In this document: positions 1-6,389 of the stretch, one piece after another
Position numbering within the stretch: the stretch's first letter is position 1
Layout of the letters: each line of letters starts with the position of its first letter
Translations under genes and position numbers: made by a program
Notes under the pieces: model-generated
What the model was told of the DNA's origin: nothing
Databases searched by the model: none
What the model saw: the letters and a program-made list of their open reading frames with translations, nothing else
DNA from: an uncultured Solobacterium sp.
Lineage (GTDB): Bacteria > Bacillota_I > Bacilli_A > Erysipelotrichales > Erysipelotrichaceae
DNA: 12,825 bases
Direction: 5' to 3'
Assembly: GCA_905235315.1 (NCBI GenBank)
Contig: CAJOLG010000028.1
Span: 1 to 12,825 of the forward strand

Positions 1-9
1 CTCTCTGTT

Positions 10-90
10 TCATTTGTGTATTCCCTTGGATTGGCTCCCGTGTAACATAATTTTCGGATTATCCCGATTTCCATACTCATTCAAGAGCAT
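10..90 (-). CDS. Very short ORF, possible decayed alpha/beta-hydrolase start
   Basis: A 26-codon ATG-to-TGA frame. A weak purine-rich AGGA lies about 8 bases before the ATG. The first residues (MLLNEYGNRDNPKIML then HG) resemble the first beta-strand and the HG oxyanion-loop start of alpha/beta hydrolases, where a pattern such as YGNPDNPxxLxHG is common. The frame then stops, so it is either the remnant of a frameshifted hydrolase continuing past the window edge, a leader peptide, or chance. It lies about 120 bases downstream of a good promoter and directly after a foldable leader. An in-frame TAA two codons before the ATG rules out a longer protein on the 5' side. The hydrolase resemblance rests on a few residues only. 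Confidence 0.25.
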   Translation of the reverse strand: MLLNEYGNRDNPKIMLHGSQSKGIHK

Positions 91-106
91 TGCTTATTCC
101 TGCTTT

Positions 107-216
107 GTGTTAGAAGAGGCTAACCGGCTATCAAAATATACGCCCACCAAAGCAGTCTATCGGATAAACCCGAATCACTGTGTGATGGGCGAAAACAACA
201 TGTTAGCTTCAACTAA
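107..216 (-). promoter_or_regulatory. Candidate structured leader RNA or small RNA, unknown class
   Basis: Read on the minus strand, this segment folds into nested helices. The outer helix pairs CUAAC (206-202) with GUUAG (124-120) and GAAG (210-207) with CUUC (116-113). The middle helix is 8 bp, CGCCCAUC (191-184) with GGUGGGCG (148-141), and includes one G.U pair. Inside it CAGU (180-177) pairs with ACUG (156-153). After a symmetric GAU/UAG internal loop, UCGGG (173-169) pairs with UCCGA (164-160) around a UUUA loop, again with a G.U pair. The G.U pairs would be A-C mismatches in plus-strand RNA, so the fold favours minus-strand transcription. That agrees with the promoter just upstream. 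I do not recognise it as a known riboswitch class. Confidence 0.45.
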
Positions 217-218
217 TT

Positions 219-246
219 ATTGTAGTAATCAGAATCCTTTTTTCAA
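219..246 (-). promoter_or_regulatory. Sigma-A-type promoter, leftward
   Basis: The -35 box is TTGAAA (plus 241-246) and the -10 box is TACAAT (plus 219-224), with a 16-base spacer. The predicted start, near 212, sits at the beginning of the foldable segment. The promoter would drive the structured leader and whatever follows leftward. Confidence 0.6.
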
Positions 247-352
247 GTCCTTCGGCCCAGGCATTTGGCCAAAATGCAGCCGCTCTTGCGGGAATTACGG
301 TATCTATCTACTCAGTTCTATCACTCTATATTTACAGTAAAACGATTTGAAC
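247..352. other. Noncoding spacer after nrdD
   Basis: No credible gene is seen. On the minus strand it holds two small hairpins: CCGC-AAGA-GCGG (plus 289-300) and a 17-base near-palindrome with GCATTT/AAATGC arms (plus 261-277). Neither is followed by a T run, so I do not call a terminator for nrdD. A perfect TTTAC-T-GTAAA repeat lies close to the nrdD stop codon. Confidence 0.5.
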
Positions 353-2560
353 TCAGAGATGCAGTACGCGTTCCTTGATCTCCTGTGTTCGGCCCTGATT
401 CCAGAACTGTGTCCCGATATATCCGCAGGTGCGGCGGGCCACATTCATCGTATCCTGGTCGGTATTTCCGCAGCACGGGCATTTCCAGATGAGTTTTCTG
501 CGCTCATCCTCAACGATCTGGATTTCTCCGTCATAGCCGCATTTCTGGCAGTAATCACTCTTGGTATTGAGCTCCGCATACATGATCGTATTGTAGATAT
601 GCTTCATAACCGCAAGAACTGCCGGAATGTTGTTCTGCATGTTCGGAACCTCAACATAGGAAATCGCTCCGCCCGGAGAAAGATGCTGGAACTTCGCTTC
701 CTGGGACAGTTTGTCAAACGCATTGATTTCCTCCGCAACATGGATATGGTAACTGTTTGTAATGTAATTGCGGTCAGTAACATGCGGAATGACGCCGAAC
801 CGTTCCTGCAGGCACTTTGCGAATTTATACGTGGTGCTTTCAATCGGTGTTCCATATACGGAATAGTCAATGTTCTCCGCAGCCTTCCACTTCTTGCAGG
901 CATCATTCATATGCTGCATGACGGCGAGACCGAATTCCCGGCCTTCTTCCGAGGTATGAGACTGATTGAGCATGTAGTACACACACTCCGCAAGGCCCGC
1001 ATAGCCAAGGCTGATCGTGGAGTATCCGTCATAAAGCAGCTTGTCGATCACTTCACCTTTTTCAAGACGGGCAATCGCACCGTTCTGCCAGAGGATCGGA
1101 GCGACATCGCTGGGGGTGCCCTTCAGACGGTTGTGGCGGATCATAAGCGCCCGGTGGCAGAGTTCAAGCCGTTCATCGAAGATTTTCCAGAACGCATCCA
1201 TATCTCTGCCGGAGGAGCACGCAACATCAACGAGGTTGATGGTAACTACACCCTGGTTGAACCGCCCGTAGTACCGGTGCTGCCCCGGATGATAGTCTGC
1301 AGCGTTGGCAATATTGCCGACACCGACATCCGTGAAGCGGTCCGGTGTAAGGAAGGAACGGCAGCCCATGCAGGGATAGATATCCCCCTTCAGTTCCTTC
1401 ATGATCTTGGCGGAAATGTAATCCGGAACCATGCGCTTCGCCGTGCATTCTGCCGCAAGTTTTGTCAGATAGTAGTATTTTGAATCTTCATGAATATTGT
1501 CTTCATCAAGCGTATAGATCAGTTTCGGGAACGCCGGCGTAATATATACGCCTTTTTCATTCTTGACGCCCTTCATGCGCTGACGCAGCATCTCTTCAAT
1601 GATGAGCGCAAGGTCATCTCTCGTCTGTCCTTCAGGCACCTCATCAAGGTACATATACACCGTGACAAACGGTGCCTGCCCGTTCGTGGTCATAAGGGTA
1701 ATGATCTGATACTGGATCGTCTGAACCCCGGTCTGAATCTCCTTGCGGACACGTGCTTCCGCAATCCGGTTGATCCGTTCCGCATCCGCATCGACCCCGG
1801 CCTCCGCCAGTTCTTCAGCGACGGATTCCCGATGTTTCTGACGGGAAACCTCGACAAACGGTGCAAGGTGCGCCAGAGTAATGGTCTGGCCGCCGTACTG
1901 GTTGGAGGCAACCTGTGCGATGATCTGGGTGGCAATATTGCAGGCAGTCGCAAAGCTGTGGGGTTTGTCAATTGCGGTTTCGCTGATGACGGTTCCGTTC
2001 TGCAGCATATCTTCAAGGTTCACCAGGCAGCAGTTATACATCGGCTGGGCGAAATAATCCGCATCATGGAAATGGATAATTCCCTTTTCATGCGCTTCGA
2101 TAATGTCCTGCGGAAGCAGGAACCGGCGAGTGATATCTTTGGATACTTCACCGGCCATATAATCGCGCTGCGTGCTGTTGACCGTGGGATTCTTATTGGA
2201 ATTTTCCTGTTTTGCCTCCTCGTTGTAACGCCCGATCAGGGAAAGAATCTGCTTGTCGGTCGTATTCGCCTTACGGACAAGCGCCCGTTCGTACCGGTAC
2301 GTAATATAGTTATGAGCAAGCTGAAATGCCCGCTCTGCCATGATCTCTGTTTCGACCATGTCCTGAATCTCTTCAACCGCAAGCGCACGATTCAGCGTTT
2401 TGCAGTGTTCAATGACACGGTCCGTGATCGCCTGGATCTGCTCTTCGGAAACCTGCCCGGTTTCGACCGTTGCGGCATTTGCCTTGCGGACCGCATTTTC
2501 GATTTTTACGGAGTCAAAGACCACTTCTTCTCCGCTGCGTTTAATAACATTCTGATTCAT
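353..2560 (-). CDS. nrdD: Anaerobic (class III) ribonucleoside-triphosphate reductase
   Basis: This oxygen-sensitive cytosolic enzyme reduces ribonucleoside triphosphates to deoxyribonucleotides using a glycyl radical. The protein has 735 residues, normal for NrdD. It begins with an ATP-cone (about residues 5-95, VIKRSG...VVFDSVKIENAV) that senses ATP/dATP. The large catalytic barrel follows, including NCCLVNLEDML (176-186) and PCMGCRSFL (396-404). The C-terminal zinc site is C671/C674 and C694/C697, and the glycyl-radical loop is RTCGYIG (710-716), with G713 the likely radical glycine. I chose the ATG at 2560 because AGGGG lies 8 bases before it; a TTG 16 codons upstream lacks such a site. 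The activase gene nrdG, often adjacent, is not in the 352 bases downstream. The gene has its own promoter at 2630-2657. Confidence 0.97.
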   Translation of the reverse strand: MNQNVIKRSGEEVVFDSVKIENAVRKANAATVETGQVSEEQIQAITDRVIEHCKTLNRALAVEEIQDMVETEIMAERAFQLAHNYITYRYERALVRKANTTDKQILSLIGRYNEEAKQENSNKNPTVNSTQRDYMAGEVSKDITRRFLLPQDIIEAHEKGIIHFHDADYFAQPMYNCCLVNLEDMLQNGTVISETAIDKPHSFATACNIATQIIAQVASNQYGGQTITLAHLAPFVEVSRQKHRESVAEELAEAGVDADAERINRIAEARVRKEIQTGVQTIQYQIITLMTTNGQAPFVTVYMYLDEVPEGQTRDDLALIIEEMLRQRMKGVKNEKGVYITPAFPKLIYTLDEDNIHEDSKYYYLTKLAAECTAKRMVPDYISAKIMKELKGDIYPCMGCRSFLTPDRFTDVGVGNIANAADYHPGQHRYYGRFNQGVVTINLVDVACSSGRDMDAFWKIFDERLELCHRALMIRHNRLKGTPSDVAPILWQNGAIARLEKGEVIDKLLYDGYSTISLGYAGLAECVYYMLNQSHTSEEGREFGLAVMQHMNDACKKWKAAENIDYSVYGTPIESTTYKFAKCLQERFGVIPHVTDRNYITNSYHIHVAEEINAFDKLSQEAKFQHLSPGGAISYVEVPNMQNNIPAVLAVMKHIYNTIMYAELNTKSDYCQKCGYDGEIQIVEDERRKLIWKCPCCGNTDQDTMNVARRTCGYIGTQFWNQGRTQEIKERVLHL

Positions 2561-2594
2561 ATCATCAACCCCTGATTCTGTCTTATACGGAATT

Positions 2595-2610
2595 AGTTGG
2601 ACTTCCAACT
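2595..2610. promoter_or_regulatory. Inverted repeat in the nrdD leader
   Basis: Perfect 7-base arms, AGTTGGA and TCCAACT on the minus strand, separated by 2 bases and extended by one more T/A pair. It lies between the predicted nrdD transcription start (about 2623) and the ATG, so it could be an operator or an RNA hairpin. It does not match the NrdR box. The TAGTTRG half-site resembles the repeat in front of the metal operon (6301-6326). Confidence 0.45.
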
Positions 2611-2629
2611 ATTTCCTGTTCGCATTTTG

Positions 2630-2657
2630 ATTATATCAATCCGGCAGAGAAACTCAA
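2630..2657 (-). promoter_or_regulatory. nrdD promoter
   Basis: The -35 box is TTGAGT (plus 2652-2657) and the -10 box is a perfect TATAAT (plus 2630-2635), with a 16-base spacer. AT-rich DNA lies upstream. It predicts a leader of about 63 bases before the nrdD ATG. The -10 overlaps a TTGAT-N3-ATCAA inverted repeat (2627-2639). Confidence 0.75.
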
Positions 2658-2749
2658 GGGAAATAACCGTGAAAATTATGAAAATGATACCGATTTCAGT
2701 TTTCCCCGGAATTCAGCCCGTTTTCAGCTGCTCATTTCACCTCCGGAAG

Positions 2750-2779
2750 CCGAAAGAAAGCAGGATTTCTCCTGCTTTC
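2750..2779 (-). terminator. Intrinsic terminator after pfkA
   Basis: A perfect 10-bp stem, with arms at 2770-2779 and 2756-2765 and a GAAA loop on the minus strand, is followed by TTTC and a further pyrimidine-rich stretch. It is placed to end the phosphofructokinase transcript about 130 bases after the stop codon. The T run is short, so termination may be incomplete. Confidence 0.7.
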
Positions 2780-2910
2780 CGTTTCATTATTTCGGTGTTT
2801 TTCCCGCTGCGCTCAGCGGCCGGAGATGTTTGACATCCGCCGGTCACAGAGCGATTGTCGGACCGAGGATCCCATCCGTTTGGGGAACGGTTCCCGGAAT
2901 CCCTGCGCGT
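2780..2910 (-). other. Hairpin-rich 3' untranslated region of pfkA
   Basis: No gene is seen. It can form several small hairpins: CCGCTG/CAGCGG (2804-2819), GATGT-N3-ACATC (2824-2836) and CCGTT/AACGG (about 2876-2890). None has a following T run on the minus strand. They may stabilise the message 3' end. Confidence 0.4.
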
Positions 2911-3987
2911 TTAATCGCCGAAGCTGACCCCCATCAGTTTCGCTTCCTTGATAATCCTGGCCTTCGGATCTACGGTCTTCAGTTTGCCCGCAACTTCCGC
3001 GAGCGGAACTTTGACCATCTCACGGTTCTTGTATCCGACCATAAAGCCATACTCTCCCTTAAGGATCAGATTGCCCGCTTCTGAGCCAAGCCGGCTTGCG
3101 AATACGCGGTCATAGGCAACCGGCGCACCGCCCCGCTGTACATGTCCGGGAACGGTGACACGAACCTCACGGCCGGTCTTCTTTCCGATCTGATCTGCCA
3201 GTTCATAGGAGACGGACGGATATTTGTAGTTGGCAAGTTTCTTTTTATATTCCTTCTTGGGAAGTTTTGCGTCTTCCTTGGAGATAGCACCTTCCGCGAC
3301 CGCAATGATCGTGAAGCGGTGTCCTTCCTTGTCGCGCTGTTCAATCACATCGATTACCTTCTTCAGATCATACGGGATCTCCGGCAGAAGAATAATGTCT
3401 GCACCGCCGGCGAGGCCTGCGTTCAGCGGCAGCCATCCGACTTTATGACCCATGACCTCGACAATAAATACACGTCCGTGTGAAGAAGCGGTTGTATGAA
3501 TCTCATCAATCGCACGTGTCGCAATATCAACAGCGGACTGGAATCCGAACGTCATGTCTGTGCCCCACAGATCATTGTCGATTGTCTTCGGAAGCGTAAC
3601 AACATTGAGTCCTTCTTCACTCAGAAGATTGGCTGTCTTATGCGAGCCGTTTCCGCCCAGCATAACAAGGCAGTTAAGCTGGAGCTTATAATAGGTCTGC
3701 TTCATTGCTTCGACTTTATCCAGGCCCTTTTCATCCGGTTCACGGATCGTTTTAAACGGGCAGCGCGATGTTCCAAGTATGGTTCCGCCGATCGTCAGAA
3801 TATTGGAGAAATCCGACTCTGTAAGAATCCGGAACTTTCCGTAGATCAGGCCTTTGTATCCATCTTCAAACCCGTAGAATTCGACCGGTTCCTTGGAATT
3901 CTTTGTGACTGTTTTGAAAACGCCGCGCATCGCCGCATTAAGTGCCTGGCAATCGCCTCCGCTTGTGAGCATACCAATTCGTAACAT
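2911..3987 (-). CDS. pfkA: 6-phosphofructokinase, group III / mixed-donor type
   Basis: Phosphorylates fructose 6-phosphate to fructose 1,6-bisphosphate in glycolysis; cytosolic. The protein has 358 residues, longer than the roughly 320 of E. coli PfkA. Motifs in order: TSGGDCQALN (8-17) for nucleotide binding, GGNGS (111-115), PKTIDND (133-139) with catalytic D137, EVMGHKVGW (177-185) and PGHVQRGG (280-287) for the sugar phosphate. The donor-defining residues are mixed. G114 matches the Gly typical of ATP enzymes, while K134 matches the Lys typical of pyrophosphate enzymes, and N113 replaces the usual Asp. The phosphoryl donor is therefore uncertain. The start is firm: AGGAGG lies 8 bases before the ATG. 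The upstream gap (3988-4109) is AT-rich but shows no clear promoter. Confidence 0.95.
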   Translation of the reverse strand: MLRIGMLTSGGDCQALNAAMRGVFKTVTKNSKEPVEFYGFEDGYKGLIYGKFRILTESDFSNILTIGGTILGTSRCPFKTIREPDEKGLDKVEAMKQTYYKLQLNCLVMLGGNGSHKTANLLSEEGLNVVTLPKTIDNDLWGTDMTFGFQSAVDIATRAIDEIHTTASSHGRVFIVEVMGHKVGWLPLNAGLAGGADIILLPEIPYDLKKVIDVIEQRDKEGHRFTIIAVAEGAISKEDAKLPKKEYKKKLANYKYPSVSYELADQIGKKTGREVRVTVPGHVQRGGAPVAYDRVFASRLGSEAGNLILKGEYGFMVGYKNREMVKVPLAEVAGKLKTVDPKARIIKEAKLMGVSFGD

Positions 3988-4109
3988 ATTATTTTCCTCC
4001 TGGATGAATATTTCTAATATTAATTAAAATACAAAGTAACCCCTTTCATCAAGAGCCATAAATCCGACTTTTTAAAGTTCTTTCCGTCTTCCTGTACGAA
4101 ATCCCCGGT

Positions 4110-4142
4110 AAAAAACAAAAAAACCGCACATTTCGCGTGCGG
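4110..4142 (-). terminator. Intrinsic terminator after the PAP2 gene
   Basis: The stem pairs CCGCAC with GTGCGG (plus 4137-4142 and 4124-4129) around a 7-base loop. On the minus strand it is followed by seven T, one G and six more T. It lies 18 bases after the phosphatase stop codon and separates that gene from pfkA. Confidence 0.93.
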
Positions 4143-4160
4143 CAGTCCGAACAGCCGGAT

Positions 4161-4838
4161 TCATGATTTTGCTTTTTTATGTTCCAGATAATCAATTTTC
4201 CGGCAGGCGGCGTTATAAAGCATCAGGAAGAACACGGAGATGATTACGCCTCCGATGATATCGGTCAGCCAGTGAACTCCGGAAAGCAGTCTCGCAACGA
4301 CGGTCATCACCGCGAGCACCCAGCAGAGAGCCGATACTGCCTTTCCCACAGCGGGAGATTTCATATAATCCTTGAGCGTCATGGCCCCGATACCGAAACT
4401 GACACATCCCAGCATCGCATGCGTCGAAGGATAAGATGCCTCCGGCACCGTATTGTCCGGCATGATGACCGGGCGGTAATTGATGATTAGTTTGTCAAAC
4501 AGGACATAGGCGATGATCACACAGATATAGATCACACCGGCCGCAAGAATCTTGCCGTCCACTTCCGCAAGACTTTTTCTGCGGATAAGCTGGACCAGCC
4601 CGATTACCGCAAAGAACCCTGCCAGTGCGATCGCAAGATATCCAAGAATCTTTGAAACACTGTACCAGAAGGCATTGGTGCCAAGCGCGTTGTGAACCAT
4701 ACCGTTCACCGAGGAAAACCCGACAACCGTATCCATCGGACCGATCGCCGCCGTATCTACCACACGGACCAGAACCGTCCAGATCACAAACACCAGAAAC
4801 ATATACAGTGCATTCCGAAATCTCCGGTCAATCTTCAT
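4161..4838 (-). CDS. PAP2-family membrane phosphatase
   Basis: An integral membrane phosphatase of the type 2 phosphatidic acid phosphatase superfamily, which acts on lipid phosphates or undecaprenyl pyrophosphate. The protein has 225 residues with about six hydrophobic segments (near 10-28, 64-84, 98-114, 141-156, 166-182, 194-210). The three family motifs are present but degenerate. Motif 1 is K116...R122-P123 with five intervening residues instead of the usual six. Motif 2 is PSTH (137-140) instead of PSGH. Motif 3 is R183...H189...D193, with Ala before the Arg. The ATG at 4838 has GGAGG about 10 bases upstream. A longer frame to 4913 is excluded because its start lies inside the promoter -35 box. 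The substrate cannot be told from sequence. Confidence 0.88.
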   Translation of the reverse strand: MKIDRRFRNALYMFLVFVIWTVLVRVVDTAAIGPMDTVVGFSSVNGMVHNALGTNAFWYSVSKILGYLAIALAGFFAVIGLVQLIRRKSLAEVDGKILAAGVIYICVIIAYVLFDKLIINYRPVIMPDNTVPEASYPSTHAMLGCVSFGIGAMTLKDYMKSPAVGKAVSALCWVLAVMTVVARLLSGVHWLTDIIGGVIISVFFLMLYNAACRKIDYLEHKKAKS

Positions 4839-4884
4839 TTTTCTATTCCTCCGTTTATCGGACAGCAGGAAGCTGATCTCCGTT

Positions 4885-4913
4885 ATCATAGCGCGTTCGC
4901 TTCCAAAACTCAA
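4885..4913 (-). promoter_or_regulatory. Promoter of the PAP2 gene
   Basis: The -35 box is TTGAGT (plus 4908-4913) and the -10 box is TATGAT (plus 4885-4890), with an optimal 17-base spacer. It lies 46 bases before the PAP2 start and shows that the gene can be transcribed independently of the metal operon upstream. Confidence 0.72.
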
Positions 4914-5030
4914 AACCGCATGCTCCTTCCCCCGAAGTCATGCACGCATCTGCTGCATTCATCCATCGGTCCGCCAGAATCCCGGTCGGATCGTTGACAG
5001 TCACCAGGGCGCAAGAGACAGGCACGTTCC

Positions 5031-5819
5031 CTATCCGAGCGCCACATCCAGTGCCATCATCAGGCTGAAGCCGACCGCAAAGAACACAACGCCGATATTG
5101 GAATGCTGCCCGGAAGACATCTCCGGGATCAGCTCCTCTACAACTACATACAGCATGGCACCGGCCGCAAACGATAAAAGATACGGCATCGCCGGAACCA
5201 CCAGACTGGCGATCAGGACTGTCAGCCCGCCGAATAACGGTTCCACTGCACCGGACAGGACGCCCAGCAGGAAAGACTTTTGTTTGCTTTTTCCCTCCGC
5301 AAACAGCGGCATGGAAATGATCGCCCCTTCCGGAAAATTCTGAATCGCGATGCCAAGGGCGAGGGCCAGTGCGCCGCCCGCCGTAATGTTAGCCGAGCCG
5401 GACAACAATCCGGCGTAAACAACGCCGACCGCCATACCTTCCGGGATATTGTGCAGCGTCACTGCCAGCACCATCATGACGGTTCTGTTCAGGCTGGATT
5501 TTGGCCCTTCCGTCTGATCCGCCTGATCGATACTCCGGTGCAGATGCGGGATAATATGATCCAGCAGAAGAAGAAACAGCGTTCCCAGCCAGAAGCCGAC
5601 AAACGCCGGAAGGAACGCCCATCGTTCTTTGTCTGCGGACTGTTCAATGGCGGGAATGATCAGACTCCATATGGAAGCCGCCACCATCACACCGGCAGCG
5701 AATCCGGTCAAAGCCCGCTGCACGCCGGCTTTTAAATCGTTTTTCAGAAAGAATACACAGGCAGCTCCGCATGCTGTTCCGATAAAGGGAATCAGGAGCC
5801 CCCAGAAGACTGTTTTCAT
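5031..5819 (-). CDS. ZIP-family divalent metal permease (ZupT-like)
   Basis: Imports divalent metals (zinc, iron or manganese) across the cytoplasmic membrane. The protein has 262 residues and about eight membrane segments. The metal-path motif of segment 4 is HNIPEG (123-128). Segment 5 carries QNFPEG (160-165), with Gln where His is common. A short His-rich stretch (H88, H92, H94) lies before a variable cytoplasmic loop (about 96-110), and EELIPE (228-233) is near the C-terminus. Its ATG overlaps the stop of the HMA gene (ATGA), so translation is probably coupled. No terminator is seen in the 192 bases after it, so transcripts may run into the PAP2 gene. Metal specificity is not readable from sequence. 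Confidence 0.92.
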   Translation of the reverse strand: MKTVFWGLLIPFIGTACGAACVFFLKNDLKAGVQRALTGFAAGVMVAASIWSLIIPAIEQSADKERWAFLPAFVGFWLGTLFLLLLDHIIPHLHRSIDQADQTEGPKSSLNRTVMMVLAVTLHNIPEGMAVGVVYAGLLSGSANITAGGALALALGIAIQNFPEGAIISMPLFAEGKSKQKSFLLGVLSGAVEPLFGGLTVLIASLVVPAMPYLLSFAAGAMLYVVVEELIPEMSSGQHSNIGVVFFAVGFSLMMALDVALG

Positions 5820-6070
5820 TTCCGTCCAAATAACCCTTTCTTTTCATAAGGAGCCGACGAAATGTCCAGGCATGTATAGCCGGTCGCATCGATTGCCGCC
5901 TTCAGGCGATCGGTATCTACCGCTTCTTCCGTCAGGAACGAAGCTTCTTTTTTTCTTCTGGAAGCTGCAGTCTTCTTTGCGGAAGGAACGGCTTTCCGGA
6001 TCGCATCACATACATGCGCCTCGCACATCCCGCACATCATTCCTTCGATCTTCAGCGTTGTTTTGATCAT
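5816..6070 (-). CDS. Small heavy-metal-associated (HMA) domain protein
   Basis: A soluble 84-residue metal-binding protein of the CopZ/HMA ferredoxin-like fold. The metal loop is GMMCGMC (10-16) with C13 and C16, a variant of the GMTCxxC copper-chaperone loop. GYTC (64-67) sits where HMA domains end with a Gly-Tyr element. A basic insert (about 32-42, rich in Lys and Arg) and a KKGLFGRK tail are unusual for a plain CopZ. The start is the ATG at 6070 with GAGG about 8 bases upstream; the frame runs upstream but lacks another good site. It may hand metal to, or sense it for, the coupled ZIP permease. The Cys-x-x-Cys loop favours Cu(I) or Zn(II). Confidence 0.88.
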   Translation of the reverse strand: MIKTTLKIEGMMCGMCEAHVCDAIRKAVPSAKKTAASRRKKEASFLTEEAVDTDRLKAAIDATGYTCLDISSAPYEKKGLFGRK

Positions 6071-6096
6071 GTTCGTATCCTCTTTTCTTCCTGTAT

Positions 6097-6300
6097 TCAC
6101 AGGTGCTTCCCAGCCGGCTTTTCTGCGTCCTTCGAAAGAGTTCGTGAGTGGCTGAACTGTTCCTCCCGGTACTCTTCCTTCCCGTATGCGCGGATTCCCG
6201 CAGCGTACAGATCCTGTTTGTCAGCTTCCGTCTGAGCTGACCGATGCCGGTTCAGTTTGGGCACCTGTTCTTTCGGACCATTCGGCAGTCCGTAAAACAC
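6097..6300 (-). CDS. Small ORF at the head of the metal operon
   Basis: A 67-codon frame starting with GTG, with no membrane segment, no Cys and many charged residues. I do not recognise it. Codon choice looks similar to neighbouring genes, and the stop falls 26 bases before the HMA start. Against it, the GTG lies directly beside the inverted repeat, the nearest AGGA is about 15 bases upstream, and the predicted transcription start is only about 20 bases away. It could be a real small protein, the remnant of a former regulator, or an untranslated leader. Confidence 0.35.
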   Translation of the reverse strand: MFYGLPNGPKEQVPKLNRHRSAQTEADKQDLYAAGIRAYGKEEYREEQFSHSRTLSKDAEKPAGKHL

Positions 6301-6326
6301 ATATAGTTAGTTATTCCTAACTATAT
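6301..6326. promoter_or_regulatory. Probable operator of the metal operon
   Basis: A 26-base inverted repeat with perfect 10-base arms (ATATAGTTAG and CTAACTATAT) around TTATTC. It begins 3 bases downstream of the -10 box, over the predicted transcription start, a classic repressor position. TTAG/CTAA-type arms recall operators of DtxR/MntR-like metal repressors, but no regulator gene is in the window and the match is loose. Confidence 0.65.
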
Positions 6327-6329
6327 TAG

Positions 6330-6358
6330 TTTATATTCCAATCATGGAAGAAACGCAA
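6330..6358 (-). promoter_or_regulatory. Promoter of the HMA-ZIP operon
   Basis: The -35 box is TTGCGT (plus 6353-6358) and the -10 box is TATAAA (plus 6330-6335), with a 17-base spacer. It sits immediately after a terminator and immediately before the inverted repeat, giving a compact regulated start for the ORF-HMA-ZIP unit. Confidence 0.62.
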
Positions 6359-6389
6359 GAAAAACCACCCTGCCAAGGCAGAACGGTTT
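6357..6389 (-). terminator. Second terminator upstream of the metal operon
   Basis: The minus-strand RNA forms 12 continuous pairs (6389-6378 with 6373-6362), three of them G.U, around a CUUG loop, followed by UUCUU. The G.U pairs would be mismatches in plus-strand RNA, so it works for leftward transcripts. It lies about 130 bases beyond the sirtuin terminator and would end readthrough or a separate short RNA. Confidence 0.6.

Noticed and set aside
107..216. Known riboswitch (purine, THF, fluoride, c-di-GMP) at the left edge
   Set aside because: The conserved core sequences of these classes are not present; only the fold is evident.
261..300. Terminator after nrdD
   Set aside because: The two hairpins have no T run after them on the minus strand.
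1..352. Insertion-sequence end
   Set aside because: No transposase, terminal repeat or target duplication is visible; the edge of the window prevents a real test.
347..1483. Long plus-strand open frame of 378 codons
   Set aside because: It lies fully antisense to nrdD, whose protein is unmistakable; no ribosome site or family resemblance. The same holds for the plus-strand frame at 1490-2575.
2561..2608. N-terminal extension of nrdD from a TTG
   Set aside because: The TTG lies inside the inverted repeat, and the ATG at 2560 has the good ribosome site.
4035..4048. CcpA cre-like site upstream of pfkA
   Set aside because: The central CG and the last base do not match the consensus, so I do not call it.
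4839..4913. Longer PAP2 start at 4913
   Set aside because: That start lies within the -35 box of a clear promoter, so it would not be in the message.
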